In this document: positions 22,853-31,993 of the stretch, in pieces
Layout of the letters: each line of letters starts with the position of its first letter
Position numbering within the stretch: the first letter of the stretch is position 1
NCBI GenBank assembly: GCA_029448655.1
Contig: JACCLO010000013.1
Coordinates: 868,001-932,000, forward strand
DNA length: 64,000 bases
From: Wolfiporia cocos
Taxonomy: Eukaryota > Basidiomycota > Agaricomycetes > Polyporales > Phaeolaceae
Direction: 5' to 3'
Notes under the pieces: generated by a model
What the model was told of the DNA's origin: nothing
Database searches by the model: none
What the model saw: the letters and a program-made list of their open reading frames with translations, nothing else
Position numbers and translations under genes: made by a program

Positions 22853-24248
22853 TGTCACAGGCAAAAAGGTGATATCACTCTTCACACTCAGAAGCACCAG
22901 CTTCTATCATATTTCACATAGATCAGCGCCCTATATCATATAGCCGCACCACACCCACAACACACGCCGCAGTACACACTTCCACACCAATGCTGCGGGC
23001 CGTGTTACTAATAACATACAGACTTTACACAGACTAGTGTTGTGAGGTCCGGTCTCAAGGACCGCTAAAGACCAAGGACCAGACCAGGACCGGACTGACT
23101 AGGACCGATTCAACGGTCCGGTCCAGTCCTGGTCCTGACACGGTCCTGGTCCCGGTCCTTCTGAGTGGTCAGATTTTGCAGGACCGGTAAGGACCGGTCT
23201 GGACCGGTCCTGGACCGGTCCCGAATTTATCGTAGAATAGCACTTATAATGTGGTTATTCCAAGGTAGGGAACCATGACTGACCAATTTACAATAAAACC
23301 AAAGTATTTAAGACCCCCTAGAGTGGGTCTGCATCATGTATACCACTGGCTATTAGGGTAAACACATCAGACAGAAGCTGACATGAATCGTAACAACCAA
23401 AAACCTTCTGATTTATGATACAATGAAGCACTGCTATTGTCTTGGGCAATGCTTGGCACACACAGGTTGTCCTCATATTATCACTAGTTTTGCTGACTGA
23501 CATGCAGTTGTGTATTCTCCCATTCAGTAGTGTTAACACTCACATATTATGGTACACATGCATGGTGCATTCAATATCACTGGCAGAGCGCTGCTTAGTG
23601 GTGGTTATATGCTACTCATTGTGGCACATACAAAAATGCAACACATGATCTCATCAGATACAACTTGAGGTGTGCAGTTACTGCAGTGTCATTTCTGTGT
23701 GTTGACTTCAGTATACAATTTTACTTTCAGAAATCAAGAATCAGTGCACCATAGCCAATTTTCTGGCTGTACTTAGTATATTCTGGTATATATCGAGTAG
23801 TAAGTACACTTTTGTTGCAGTTTCTGACATATAAAACTATAGTTAAGTCAATAATCACTTTATCGGTCCTGGACCGGTCCAGACCGGTCCTAGGACCGCT
23901 ATAGGACCGTGGTCCTACTTGGGACCGGTCCTCAGTCCGGTCCCTCGTTGCCCATGGCGGTCCGGTCCTGGTCCCGGTCCTCGGTCCTGCCCAATACAAG
24001 CAAAAGACCGGACCGGACCGGACCTCACAACACTAACACAGACTAGTAGGTAGTTCCCCTACATAGTCTTAGCTTAGCCTCACCATGGCCATTACTGGCC
24101 TAATACCTGTGCACAGACCATAACATGTACATGCACTACACTAATATATATAGGGGGTTGAGCATTGGGCTCAGACTCCATTCTGAACTTGGTGTTTTTC
24201 TGCCCACCTCACCCCAGTTAGCTCTGAGGGCTATGGGTGGTCTTGACA
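22853..24248 (+). repeat. Solo LTR interrupted by a hAT element, TSD GGAAG
   Basis: Starts TGTCACAGGCAAAAAGG and ends GGTCTTGACA, with GGAAG at 22848-22852 and 24249-24253. Removing the 1001-bp hAT element and its 8-bp duplication leaves 387 bp, close to the related 383-bp LTR at 36929-37311, with which it shares the start, a TCTGAACTTGG segment and the end. Confidence 0.85.
23035..24035. mobile_element. Non-autonomous hAT-type element, 1001 bp
   Basis: Perfect 20-bp terminal inverted repeat beginning TAGTGTTGTGAGGTCCGGTC, extended by imperfect GGTCC/GGACC arrays on both sides (about 23050-23220 and 23860-24025). The 8-bp target duplication ACACAGAC is exact (23027-23034, 24036-24043), as expected for hAT. 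The unique core (about 23230-23855) has no transposase frame. Confidence 0.88.
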
Positions 24249-24779
24249 GGAAGCGAACACAGCAGTATGTTCAGGAAATAACAGCCAAGCTTACACAATG
24301 AACATGAAGTCGAGCAGGACAACAGTGAGCGCTTTTGAGGCGGTTGCACCCAGGATCTCTGTGTGAAAGTGTGATTGCAGCCCAGAGTATGGTAGGAGAA
24401 AAGATACTTAACACAGATTGTATCATCTGTTCGAAATACAGGGCAAACAAGTGATCTACATGGTCAACTCAGTATCATGGCTTTTCGAATTGACGCCCAC
24501 TCGAAACTTCTTGACTTGAGCCGACTTGCGGCTTTTCAACTGGACGTCTACTCGAGAAACACTCAGGCGTGACTTCTATTACTCGAGGATATGTTGAATA
24601 TATTAACTAGTATGTATGGGTATGACGAAAGTCTTGGGATCTGTGATTGAACTGCTTGGACTCTTGGCATTTAGCTTTCGGTAGCTTGTGGTATAAATAG
24701 TTATCTCAATATATCTTCTGATATCAACTGGTATTTACGGGTAGACTAAGGATATGGCGGCTTTTCACTGGGGGTAATG

Positions 24780-25853
24780 CCATGCATGGTCATGCAGAGG
24801 GCAGTGGCAGAGGACATGTTCCCGGGTTTGCAGGGTACAATTATCACAAGGGCAACACGTAGTTTCGGTGGGGGGGGGCACAAATCAACGATAATAGTCT
24901 CTGAAATGTCCATGGCCAGTGAGGCATTGGATAAGACATGTGTTTGTTATGTGTGCCACTGAAGTGGCGATGGAATGGGATTGTGGAAAGGTCATGGGGT
25001 AACGTGACACTTGCGAGGTTAGTTGTCAGACCGACACCCAGATGCAAGATGAACTGAGGAGGATAAACTTGATTAAAACCAAGCTGGGAATCAGACTTGG
25101 TGGGTTTCTACTATATATACATGAGTCTGTGTGTGTCCCTATGTGTCTCACATACCTGTAATGGTTTAGCGGTGTCTGGGTAGTGAACTAGAGCTAATAG
25201 ACTTTGTTAGACCTTTGTCAAGGGTTTCTGAGAATTGTAACAGGTGTGATATGACTGGGGATCTGCGATGTGTGGTAACCATGTGTATCTACTGATCCCT
25301 AAATTGTGATTGAGTTAGAATTATATGAATGCTTCCTGGAATGTATAGGTGGTTCTGATATTCTCAGGAATGCTTCTGTGAAGTATAAACTTAATGAAAG
25401 AAGTGAACTTAGTTCTTGTGTGGCTTTTGACTGAATATATCCCCGGAAGATCAGGAACTTGTTAAACCTTATGTTTGAATGTCGCCTTGTGGTAGCCTTG
25501 TGGTACTGGGATTATTAGAATGTTTCCTAGGGCTTCTGGTGTGTTGTGATAGTGGTATTGAATTTATTGGTTCGTCTTCTTGGGGCTTCTGTGATGATGG
25601 GATTTATCGGTGTTATTGCTTTATGGATTTCATTGGAGGGTTCAGATAGAACTGGGCTATTATTGGATTGAACCATTTGGAATGTGGATTGGTTTGGAAT
25701 TTATTATGACTGGTTCTTGGGAACTGTTTGTGATGTGTGTTATGATTGGTTTTTAAATCCTGACATTAGTGTGAGGTTTGGTGTGCCATTCTGAGTGCCA
25801 GCAGTGTAGTGCACGTGAGTTAATGCATTGTTTCAGCCAAGTAAGAGTGGGTG
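24780..25853. other. No supported gene; likely LINE 3' flank
   Basis: TG-rich, low-CpG sequence from about 25080. If the LTR-B insertion at 25854 is removed, the minus-strand RNase H fragment at 36338-36874 would continue leftward into this stretch, so its right end probably holds the tail of that LINE-like element. No domain is readable. Confidence 0.4.
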
Positions 25854-26133
25854 TGACACACACTACAACCTAAGACACACCCGGGGGAAGGGGGCTTGCA
25901 CAAAGGCACCTTCCTGGTCTGGGGCATCTCAGGCCAAAGAGGCCAAGACAAGCCCGGGGTTCACCCAAGACTGTTGGCCATATATATAGACTCTACACTA
26001 TTTGTACATGACCCAGGAATCCTGCCTGAGGTCGGCATCTCATACTGAGGGTGCACATTCAGCCTGGGTCACCACACCAGACTAGCATGCATAGTCACAG
26101 CAGCAGAGGTTAAGGATAAGAGAGGGACATGTC

Positions 26134-26841
26134 TGTTACGGGTCGAATACCCGTTCGTATATTCGAGTCGCGAATATAGATCGTTCTTCTGCACGTAGGC
26201 ACGTCGCCGTATGCAAGGCAAATACTCGTTAGATGCCTTCAGGTCCTAAGTGAAGTCCTTAGGAGATCGGTTAATATCCAATACGCGTTAGAGGATATAC
26301 TCTGTTCAAGTGCGAGTCTGATAGAATATAAGACTCGCCTAAGTCCGAGAAGTCAGTGTGCACTTCGAGGACTTAGTCGTTCGGTTGCTCGAGTGAGAAA
26401 TACTGAGCGTAGTTTCCTACGTTTGAGAACGAGTATAAGACTTCTTGTTTATACAACAAGGTCGAGCTGAAGAGCCTCGACAGTAGGTACATTAGTTTAT
26501 ATACTACGTTGGGTTTCAGGGGTCAAGTCCGTCCCAGATGTCACCGATACTATCTACGCTATAGTACCAAACGTTTGATAGGTATGTAGTGATATACCTG
26601 AGACGATAGATAGGAATGATGGCGGTTGAACGCCATCTATCAGCTAATAAACGATTAACGTGAAACGGTGGCAGAGTTGGATCTGCCAAAGATGAAACGA
26701 GCCCTATAGACTAGTACAACTGGGGATGCGCCCAGTAAGATCACGAGTAGCCAGGGGGGCTGGTTGCGCAACAAGTCCCTGTATCGTATTTGCCCGGTGG
26801 TGAGTTCTGTCGATATTCGAAAAATCAAAATAACTGTAACA
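26134..26841 (-). repeat. 3' LTR of element 2
   Basis: 708 bp, 9 differences from the 5' LTR (for example G/A at the CGTTCTTC site and C/T at the GATCACGAG site), most of them transitions. Flanked on the left by the target duplication ATGTC. Confidence 0.95.
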
Positions 26842-26895
26842 TCAGCCCCTCCCTAAGCATTCGTCGGCCTCGACGAATTTTCCAAGTTCCCCTCT

Positions 26896-27957
26896 TCAGA
26901 GTGCCTCGGCGTCCTGTTCGTTGTAGATGTTGCCGTTCCCGCTGAGGGACGGGGTCGTAGGAGTTCGCCATACGAAGTGTTGGCAGCATTCATTCTGTCG
27001 ATGACCTGGTTGATTGAGCCCACAAGTTCTGCAAATATAATCGGGGCAGTCGAGGATCCAGTGGTTAGCGGAACCACATTGTCGACACGGTTGCTCGGGT
27101 GAGGGCCTCACTGGTACCCGTAGGGAAGGGATATCGCGGAGGTATTCGTTATGTTGGTACCTCCAGTGGTGTGCGGCTCGGTGGAGGTTTTGTGCGGCCC
27201 ATGTTGGTAGGGAGGCGGTGTCTCGTTCGTGCTCCCTCGCACCTCGCTCAAACTCCTTGCGGGTAATACTCTGCACTGAAGGAGATCGTCAAATAGGCGG
27301 CGTGCTATTCGCTCTTCGCTGTTGCGCTGGGGTAGCCCTAGGGCTCGTCGGGCGTGCAGGTGGTTCACGTCTCCCGTTGCCTCCCATACCAGAAATACGT
27401 GGCGTCGGGTCTCTAACTCCTGTTCGGCGGGCCCTCTGAGTCTCGGTAGGCAACGGAAATAATACTCTATCGCCCTCCATAAAATCAAACGGCCTTGCAA
27501 CTCGGCGTCGTTCGTCGGGGGTGAAAAAGCGGGCGGGTCGCGGTGTGTATTCGGGTTGACTGGGAGTAACGTGCTCGCGATCCTCGAAGTCGTTGAGTGC
27601 ATGTCGTAGTCGGGCCGTCGTGGTGGCGGCCAGTTGGTCGATAAGTCTGTCGGTGAGTAGCTCGAGTCCCTCTCTCTGCGCTCTGATCTGCTCCTCCATT
27701 CGGACGAGGTCCTCGGTGATGTTCTGGTACGAGCTGTAGACGTGGGTGAGGTCCTGCGCAATGTCGAAGAGGGCCGACCAGCCATCGGCTCGGCCAGCAA
27801 AAGGTCCCTCAGCCCTGTACCAGAGGAGGGCGTGTCTAATCTGCAGATGCTGGGGGGAGTACCTTCTTGGTGGCGTACCTCGCGGTCGGCCTTCTCGACG
27901 ATCTGCATCGCCGGGGGTCGTGGTACGGCGGGGGAGTTGGTGGCAAGTCGTCGACAT
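26896..27957 (-). CDS. Element 2 downstream ORF with zinc knuckles and one in-frame TGA
   Basis: A minus-strand frame from ATG 27957 runs to TGA at 27291-27289 and then stays open in the same frame to 26896, about 353 codons in all. It overlaps the Arg/Ser-rich tail of the pol frame. The first part has a charged, helical middle segment (around ITEDLVRMEEQIRAQREG, likely coiled coil). The second part contains two Cys/His clusters, CRQCGSANHWILDC and CRTCGLNQPGHRQNEC, typical of nucleic-acid-binding zinc knuckles. Its position between the chromodomain and the 3' LTR is unusual. Role unknown; an RNA-binding accessory protein is plausible. The TGA may be mutation or readthrough. Confidence 0.6.
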
Positions 27958-30900
27958 ACTATTACTGTCTTGTTTTCGAGTGTCGGGGTTGTCCTAACTC
28001 TCGTCCTGTGGTAGTCTTTTATCAGCTCCTTGGAGTGCTCCAAGTTCGCCTCATCTTCCCATGAGTTGTCGGCCGTGGCATAGCCTTTCCACTTGATGAA
28101 GTATTGATGCTTCTTTCTTTGCCATCTGTCAGCCAAGATGGCTTCGACTTCGTATTCTTCCTGTCCTTTGATGATATCAGGTGGTGGCCTTAGGTAATTG
28201 GGTCCGTGTACCCCTGTTTCCTTGAATGGTTTTAGTAAGGCAGCGTGGAAGACCGGATGAATTTTCCAATTTGCCGGTAACTGCAGCCGGTATGTCGTGG
28301 GTCCCATCTTTTCTGTGATGGTGAAGGGTCCTTCTCTTTTTGGTGCCAGTTTGTTCAATTCGTAGGGAATCGTTAGGTTCTTGGCGTCGAGCCAGACCTT
28401 GTCCCCTTTCTCAAGCTTTGGCAGTTCTCGGAGGAACCGCCCTGCCATTCTTTTCTGGGCTAATTCATGCGCGATGAATGCCATCTTTCGCGCCTCTTTG
28501 ATCTTCTTGATCCTGTCAACTGCTGCCGGGACGTTTCCTACTCTGTCGTAGTCCGGAAATCCTCTTGGGGTGTATCCCAAGATTATTTCAAGTGGCGCAG
28601 GTCGATTTTCAGTTCGCCTTGTGTTATGTGCAAATTCGACGTCAGGTAGTCGTTTTACCCACTGGAAAGGGTCGTTCATGCAATAGATGCGAAGGTATAC
28701 TTCGATCTGTTGATTCATTCTTTCTGTCTGTCCGTCAGTCTGTGGATGGTACGCCGTACTCATCGCTGATTCCGTTCCCTGCAGCTTGCATAATTCCTTG
28801 AAAAGCTTTGATGCAAACTGCGGTCCTCTGTCTGAAATGATCTTTCGGGGGATGCCATATAGCGAGTAGATCTTCCGGTGAAATATCTCTGCCGCCCCCT
28901 CGCTAGTGATCGTTTTGTCGCATGGGGTGAGAGAGATGGCCTTAGATAGGCCATGGTCGACAATCACCATCATGGAGTCATACTTTCCGACTCTTGGCAG
29001 GTCGGTGACAAAATCGACTGAGCACTGTGAGAAGGGGAGGGCGTCTTCCCGTGTCGGTATTGGTTGCAAAGGGGGTTTTAGTGGATTCCTATCAGGTTTC
29101 ATCTGTTGACAGATTGCACAGCCCCGGACGTATTCCGCTATCATTGTTCTCATGTCGGGCCACCAAAAGTGGGTCGTAACCTGTACTGTTGTACCCCAGA
29201 TCCCAGGGTGTCCGGCTGGGATCGTGTCATGGTATTTTGAGATGACGTCTCGTCGAAAGCCCTCGTCCCTTGGCACGTACATCCTGCCTCTGTAGAGCAG
29301 TATCCCATCCGTTTGTTGCCATTCATCTGCGGTGGTTCTCACGGGGAATTCGCCTGTGCCTCCTAGAGCACGGATCGCCTGTTCCGCAGATTCATCTCGA
29401 TCGTTGGCGTTCTTGATTCGATCGATGATCGGGATCTGGATTGCATGGACGACGAGTTCTTCTGGAATCATGGTGATTCCCTCGTTGTCCTCGTTGCTTT
29501 CGTCCAGGTGGTACAACCTGGAAAGTGTGTCGGCCATGACTATTTTCCTCCCGGGGACGTGTTGCAATTTCAGGTCGAATTGCAAAAGGAATAGATGCCA
29601 TCTCGCTTGTTGCCGATTTAGGCGCTGTGCACTTCTCCAGTACGTCAGGTTCTGATGATCACTTCGGATCAAGATCCGATGCGGTGCTCCTTCTAATAGG
29701 TGCCGCCATTCTTCTAATGCTCGGACTATTCCGAGTAGTTCGCGATCATAGATTTCGTAGTTCCGTTCTGTTGATGTCAGGGATTGTGAGAGATATCCCA
29801 CTGGCCGTTCGCGCCCTGTTTCATCTGTTTGTTTCAGCACTGCCCCGGTGGCAAACTGAGATGCATCGGTTTCGAGGATGAATGGTTTCTCCTTGTCTGG
29901 TGTTCCTAGCGCGGGCGCCGTTGTGAATGCCTGCTTCATGAAGTCGAACGCCTTCTGTTCTTTATCCGTCCACTGGAACCCTGTTCCCGTGACTGTTTTT
30001 GTGAGGTCTACTAGGGGTCGGGCGTGCGTGGAGTAATGATCGATGAATTTTCGATAGAAGGTCGCAAATCCTAGGAAGGATCTGACTTCTTTGAGATTTC
30101 GGGGAGTCGGCCACTCCTTAATCCCATTGAGTTTCGCTGGGTCCATCTGGATATTTCCTGGGGTGATGACTAGTCCCAGAAATTCGACTCTGTCGACACC
30201 GAAGGCGCATTTTTCAGGTTTCACAAAGAGATGGTTATCCACCAATCTCTGAAGGATCCGCCGCTCCCATTCCTTGTGTATTTTCTCGTTTTCTGAGAAA
30301 ATGAGGATGTCGTCCATATAAACAAGCACCCATCCTTCGAGGATTTCTTCTTTCAGGATTTCGTTCATCATTGCCTGAAAGGTCCCAGGTGCATTGCACA
30401 ATCCGAAAAACATAACCGTGGGCTCGTACAACCCTCGGTTTGTTTTGAAGGCCGCTTTCCATTCGTCTCCCTTCTTGATCCGCACGTTGTTGTATCCCGC
30501 TCTAAGGTCCATTTTTGTGAAGAACTTCGCTCCTTTTAGCTTTTCTAGGAGCTCTGAGATCAGTGGCAAGGGATAGACATTCTTTATCGTCCCTTCGTTC
30601 AGATATCGATAATCTTGACAGGGCCGTAGGCCGCTGTCTTTCTTTGGGATGAAAAAGAATGGTGACGCCATCAGGGATTTTGAAGGGACTATGAATCCCT
30701 TGGCCAAGTTTTCTTTTAGGAATTCGTCCAGCGCCTGTTGCTCTTTAGGCGAGAGTGCATAGACTTTGCAGTCTTTCGGCATGAAATCGGGTTTTAATTC
30801 GATTGCGTGGTCCCATGGTCTCGACGGGGGAAATGCTGCTGCGGACTCCTTGCTGAACACCTTGGCGAAGTCCAGTAGGTGTTTTGGGACCATCTCCTCA

Positions 30901-31904
30901 ATTGTTCGTTCTGGTTTGGGGGTTTTCTGTGCGAATTCCTGGGATTTCGTCAGCGCTTTCCTGACAGCGTTGATGATTTGTATCTTTGTTTGGAACTTCC
31001 TTCGCGTCTCCCCTTTCTTTCCTATGATCCTAGGGTTATCTTTTGCGAAGCGTCGGATCGCTTCGTACTCTTCGGGAGTATAGAGCCGCTGTGCTGTTTC
31101 TTCTGGCTGGTCCGTGGATCCAAACCCTTTCTCCCCTCGTTCTGTTTCATCTAGGTCTTCGACCTCTATAATGTCAGGGGTGAGGTGCCGTTCGAAAATT
31201 ATCTGGGCTATTCGCATGCCCGGGATAATTCTATGTGCTTTGTCTGAGTAGTTGAAGACGATGGCCCCGACGTCTCCTCGGTAGTCCGAGTCTATGATTC
31301 CGGCTTGTACCACCAATCCGTGTCTGAGGGTGTTGCCTGATCGTCCGGCCAGTCTTCCATACGATCCCTTCGGGATCTTCATTTTTACTCCTGTAGAGAC
31401 GAGTTTCCATCCTCCGGCAGGAATCTCGGTTTCTTCTGCGGCGTAAAGGTCATACCCTGCAGCTTCTTGGGTTCCCCTTGTTGGAATTTTCCCTTCTGGG
31501 GCAACTACCATCTCCACCGTATCCATTCGGATCGTGGCTTCCTGTTTCTTTTCTTCTGCCCCTAGTATTGATCGTACATCGACTGTTTGGTCCTTCCAGT
31601 CGATTGTGGGGTTTTTGTCTTTTAGCCATCCATACCCTAGAATCATATTCTCTGTTCCGATTGATCCTACCAGGAATCGGACCTTTCGCGTTTTCTGGGT
31701 CTTCGGATATCGTAGTAGTATGGTGGCTTCTCGGTCTATTCGCCCATCTTTGTTTTCTGTTCCGTCAACATTTTTGACGATGATCGGGTTCTTCAAGGGT
31801 TGCGTGGGCACCTTGTATTTTTCTACCACTCTGCTGTGGATCAGGTTCGACATTGCTCCTGAGTCGATTAGTGCATTGCACTTCACGGGTTTTGCCAGCG
31901 TCAT
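27108..31904 (-). CDS. pol: Pol polyprotein of element 2: PR-dUTPase-RT-RH-IN-chromodomain
   Basis: The frame is also open upstream of ATG 31904 back to the gag stop, consistent with frameshift expression (-1 relative to gag). Protease ALIDSGAMS at residues 11-19. Residues about 129-265 are a dUTPase: AAGYDLYAAEE (1), a degenerate motif 2 (GRLAGRSGNTLRHG in place of PRSSxxxKG), AGIIDSDYRGDV (3), PGMRIAQIIFE (4) and RGEKGFGSTD (5). RT carries YMDDILIF. RNase H, the integrase zinc domain and the D-D-35-E core (SDRGPQF to QTERMNQ) are intact. A chromodomain with EVEAILADRW and IKWKGYATADNSW follows. The last about 280 residues, Arg/Ser/Thr/Pro-rich, overlap another frame that looks more protein-like, so the true Pol end may be just after the chromodomain. 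No internal stops. Confidence 0.93.
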   Translation of the reverse strand: MTLAKPVKCNALIDSGAMSNLIHSRVVEKYKVPTQPLKNPIIVKNVDGTENKDGRIDREATILLRYPKTQKTRKVRFLVGSIGTENMILGYGWLKDKNPTIDWKDQTVDVRSILGAEEKKQEATIRMDTVEMVVAPEGKIPTRGTQEAAGYDLYAAEETEIPAGGWKLVSTGVKMKIPKGSYGRLAGRSGNTLRHGLVVQAGIIDSDYRGDVGAIVFNYSDKAHRIIPGMRIAQIIFERHLTPDIIEVEDLDETERGEKGFGSTDQPEETAQRLYTPEEYEAIRRFAKDNPRIIGKKGETRRKFQTKIQIINAVRKALTKSQEFAQKTPKPERTIEEMVPKHLLDFAKVFSKESAAAFPPSRPWDHAIELKPDFMPKDCKVYALSPKEQQALDEFLKENLAKGFIVPSKSLMASPFFFIPKKDSGLRPCQDYRYLNEGTIKNVYPLPLISELLEKLKGAKFFTKMDLRAGYNNVRIKKGDEWKAAFKTNRGLYEPTVMFFGLCNAPGTFQAMMNEILKEEILEGWVLVYMDDILIFSENEKIHKEWERRILQRLVDNHLFVKPEKCAFGVDRVEFLGLVITPGNIQMDPAKLNGIKEWPTPRNLKEVRSFLGFATFYRKFIDHYSTHARPLVDLTKTVTGTGFQWTDKEQKAFDFMKQAFTTAPALGTPDKEKPFILETDASQFATGAVLKQTDETGRERPVGYLSQSLTSTERNYEIYDRELLGIVRALEEWRHLLEGAPHRILIRSDHQNLTYWRSAQRLNRQQARWHLFLLQFDLKLQHVPGRKIVMADTLSRLYHLDESNEDNEGITMIPEELVVHAIQIPIIDRIKNANDRDESAEQAIRALGGTGEFPVRTTADEWQQTDGILLYRGRMYVPRDEGFRRDVISKYHDTIPAGHPGIWGTTVQVTTHFWWPDMRTMIAEYVRGCAICQQMKPDRNPLKPPLQPIPTREDALPFSQCSVDFVTDLPRVGKYDSMMVIVDHGLSKAISLTPCDKTITSEGAAEIFHRKIYSLYGIPRKIISDRGPQFASKLFKELCKLQGTESAMSTAYHPQTDGQTERMNQQIEVYLRIYCMNDPFQWVKRLPDVEFAHNTRRTENRPAPLEIILGYTPRGFPDYDRVGNVPAAVDRIKKIKEARKMAFIAHELAQKRMAGRFLRELPKLEKGDKVWLDAKNLTIPYELNKLAPKREGPFTITEKMGPTTYRLQLPANWKIHPVFHAALLKPFKETGVHGPNYLRPPPDIIKGQEEYEVEAILADRWQRKKHQYFIKWKGYATADNSWEDEANLEHSKELIKDYHRTRVRTTPTLENKTVIVCRRLATNSPAVPRPPAMQIVEKADREVRHQEGTPPSICRLDTPSSGTGLRDLLLAEPMAGRPSSTLRRTSPTSTARTRTSPRTSSEWRSRSERRERDSSYSPTDLSTNWPPPRRPDYDMHSTTSRIASTLLPVNPNTHRDPPAFSPPTNDAELQGRLILWRAIEYYFRCLPRLRGPAEQELETRRHVFLVWEATGDVNHLHARRALGLPQRNSEERIARRLFDDLLQCRVLPARSLSEVRGSTNETPPPYQHGPHKTSTEPHTTGGTNITNTSAISLPYGYQ

Positions 31905-31993
31905 GATTACCAGGATGAAGAGGGATCGATTCTTCTCAAACGAGGTAATTACATGCGCTGCTTTCTTGGAGGGTAAGACCGTGGGCTTCCCTC

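Larger units (their letters stand above)
21363..24772. mobile_element. TIR DNA element, copy 2, with nested insertions
   Basis: Same termini as copy 1 (CCCAGTGAGAAAA and GCTTTTCACTGGG), flanked by GATAATG (21356-21362) and GGTAATG (24773-24779), one mismatch. Left block 21363-21780 matches 19559-19950. The middle block near 22480-22690 matches 20760-20940, sharing GCATATACTCAC and GATGGTGGAAGTA. The right block 24530-24772 matches 20970-21211. Without the nested solo LTR it would be about 2.0 kb, larger than copy 1. No intact coding frame is recognisable. Confidence 0.7.
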
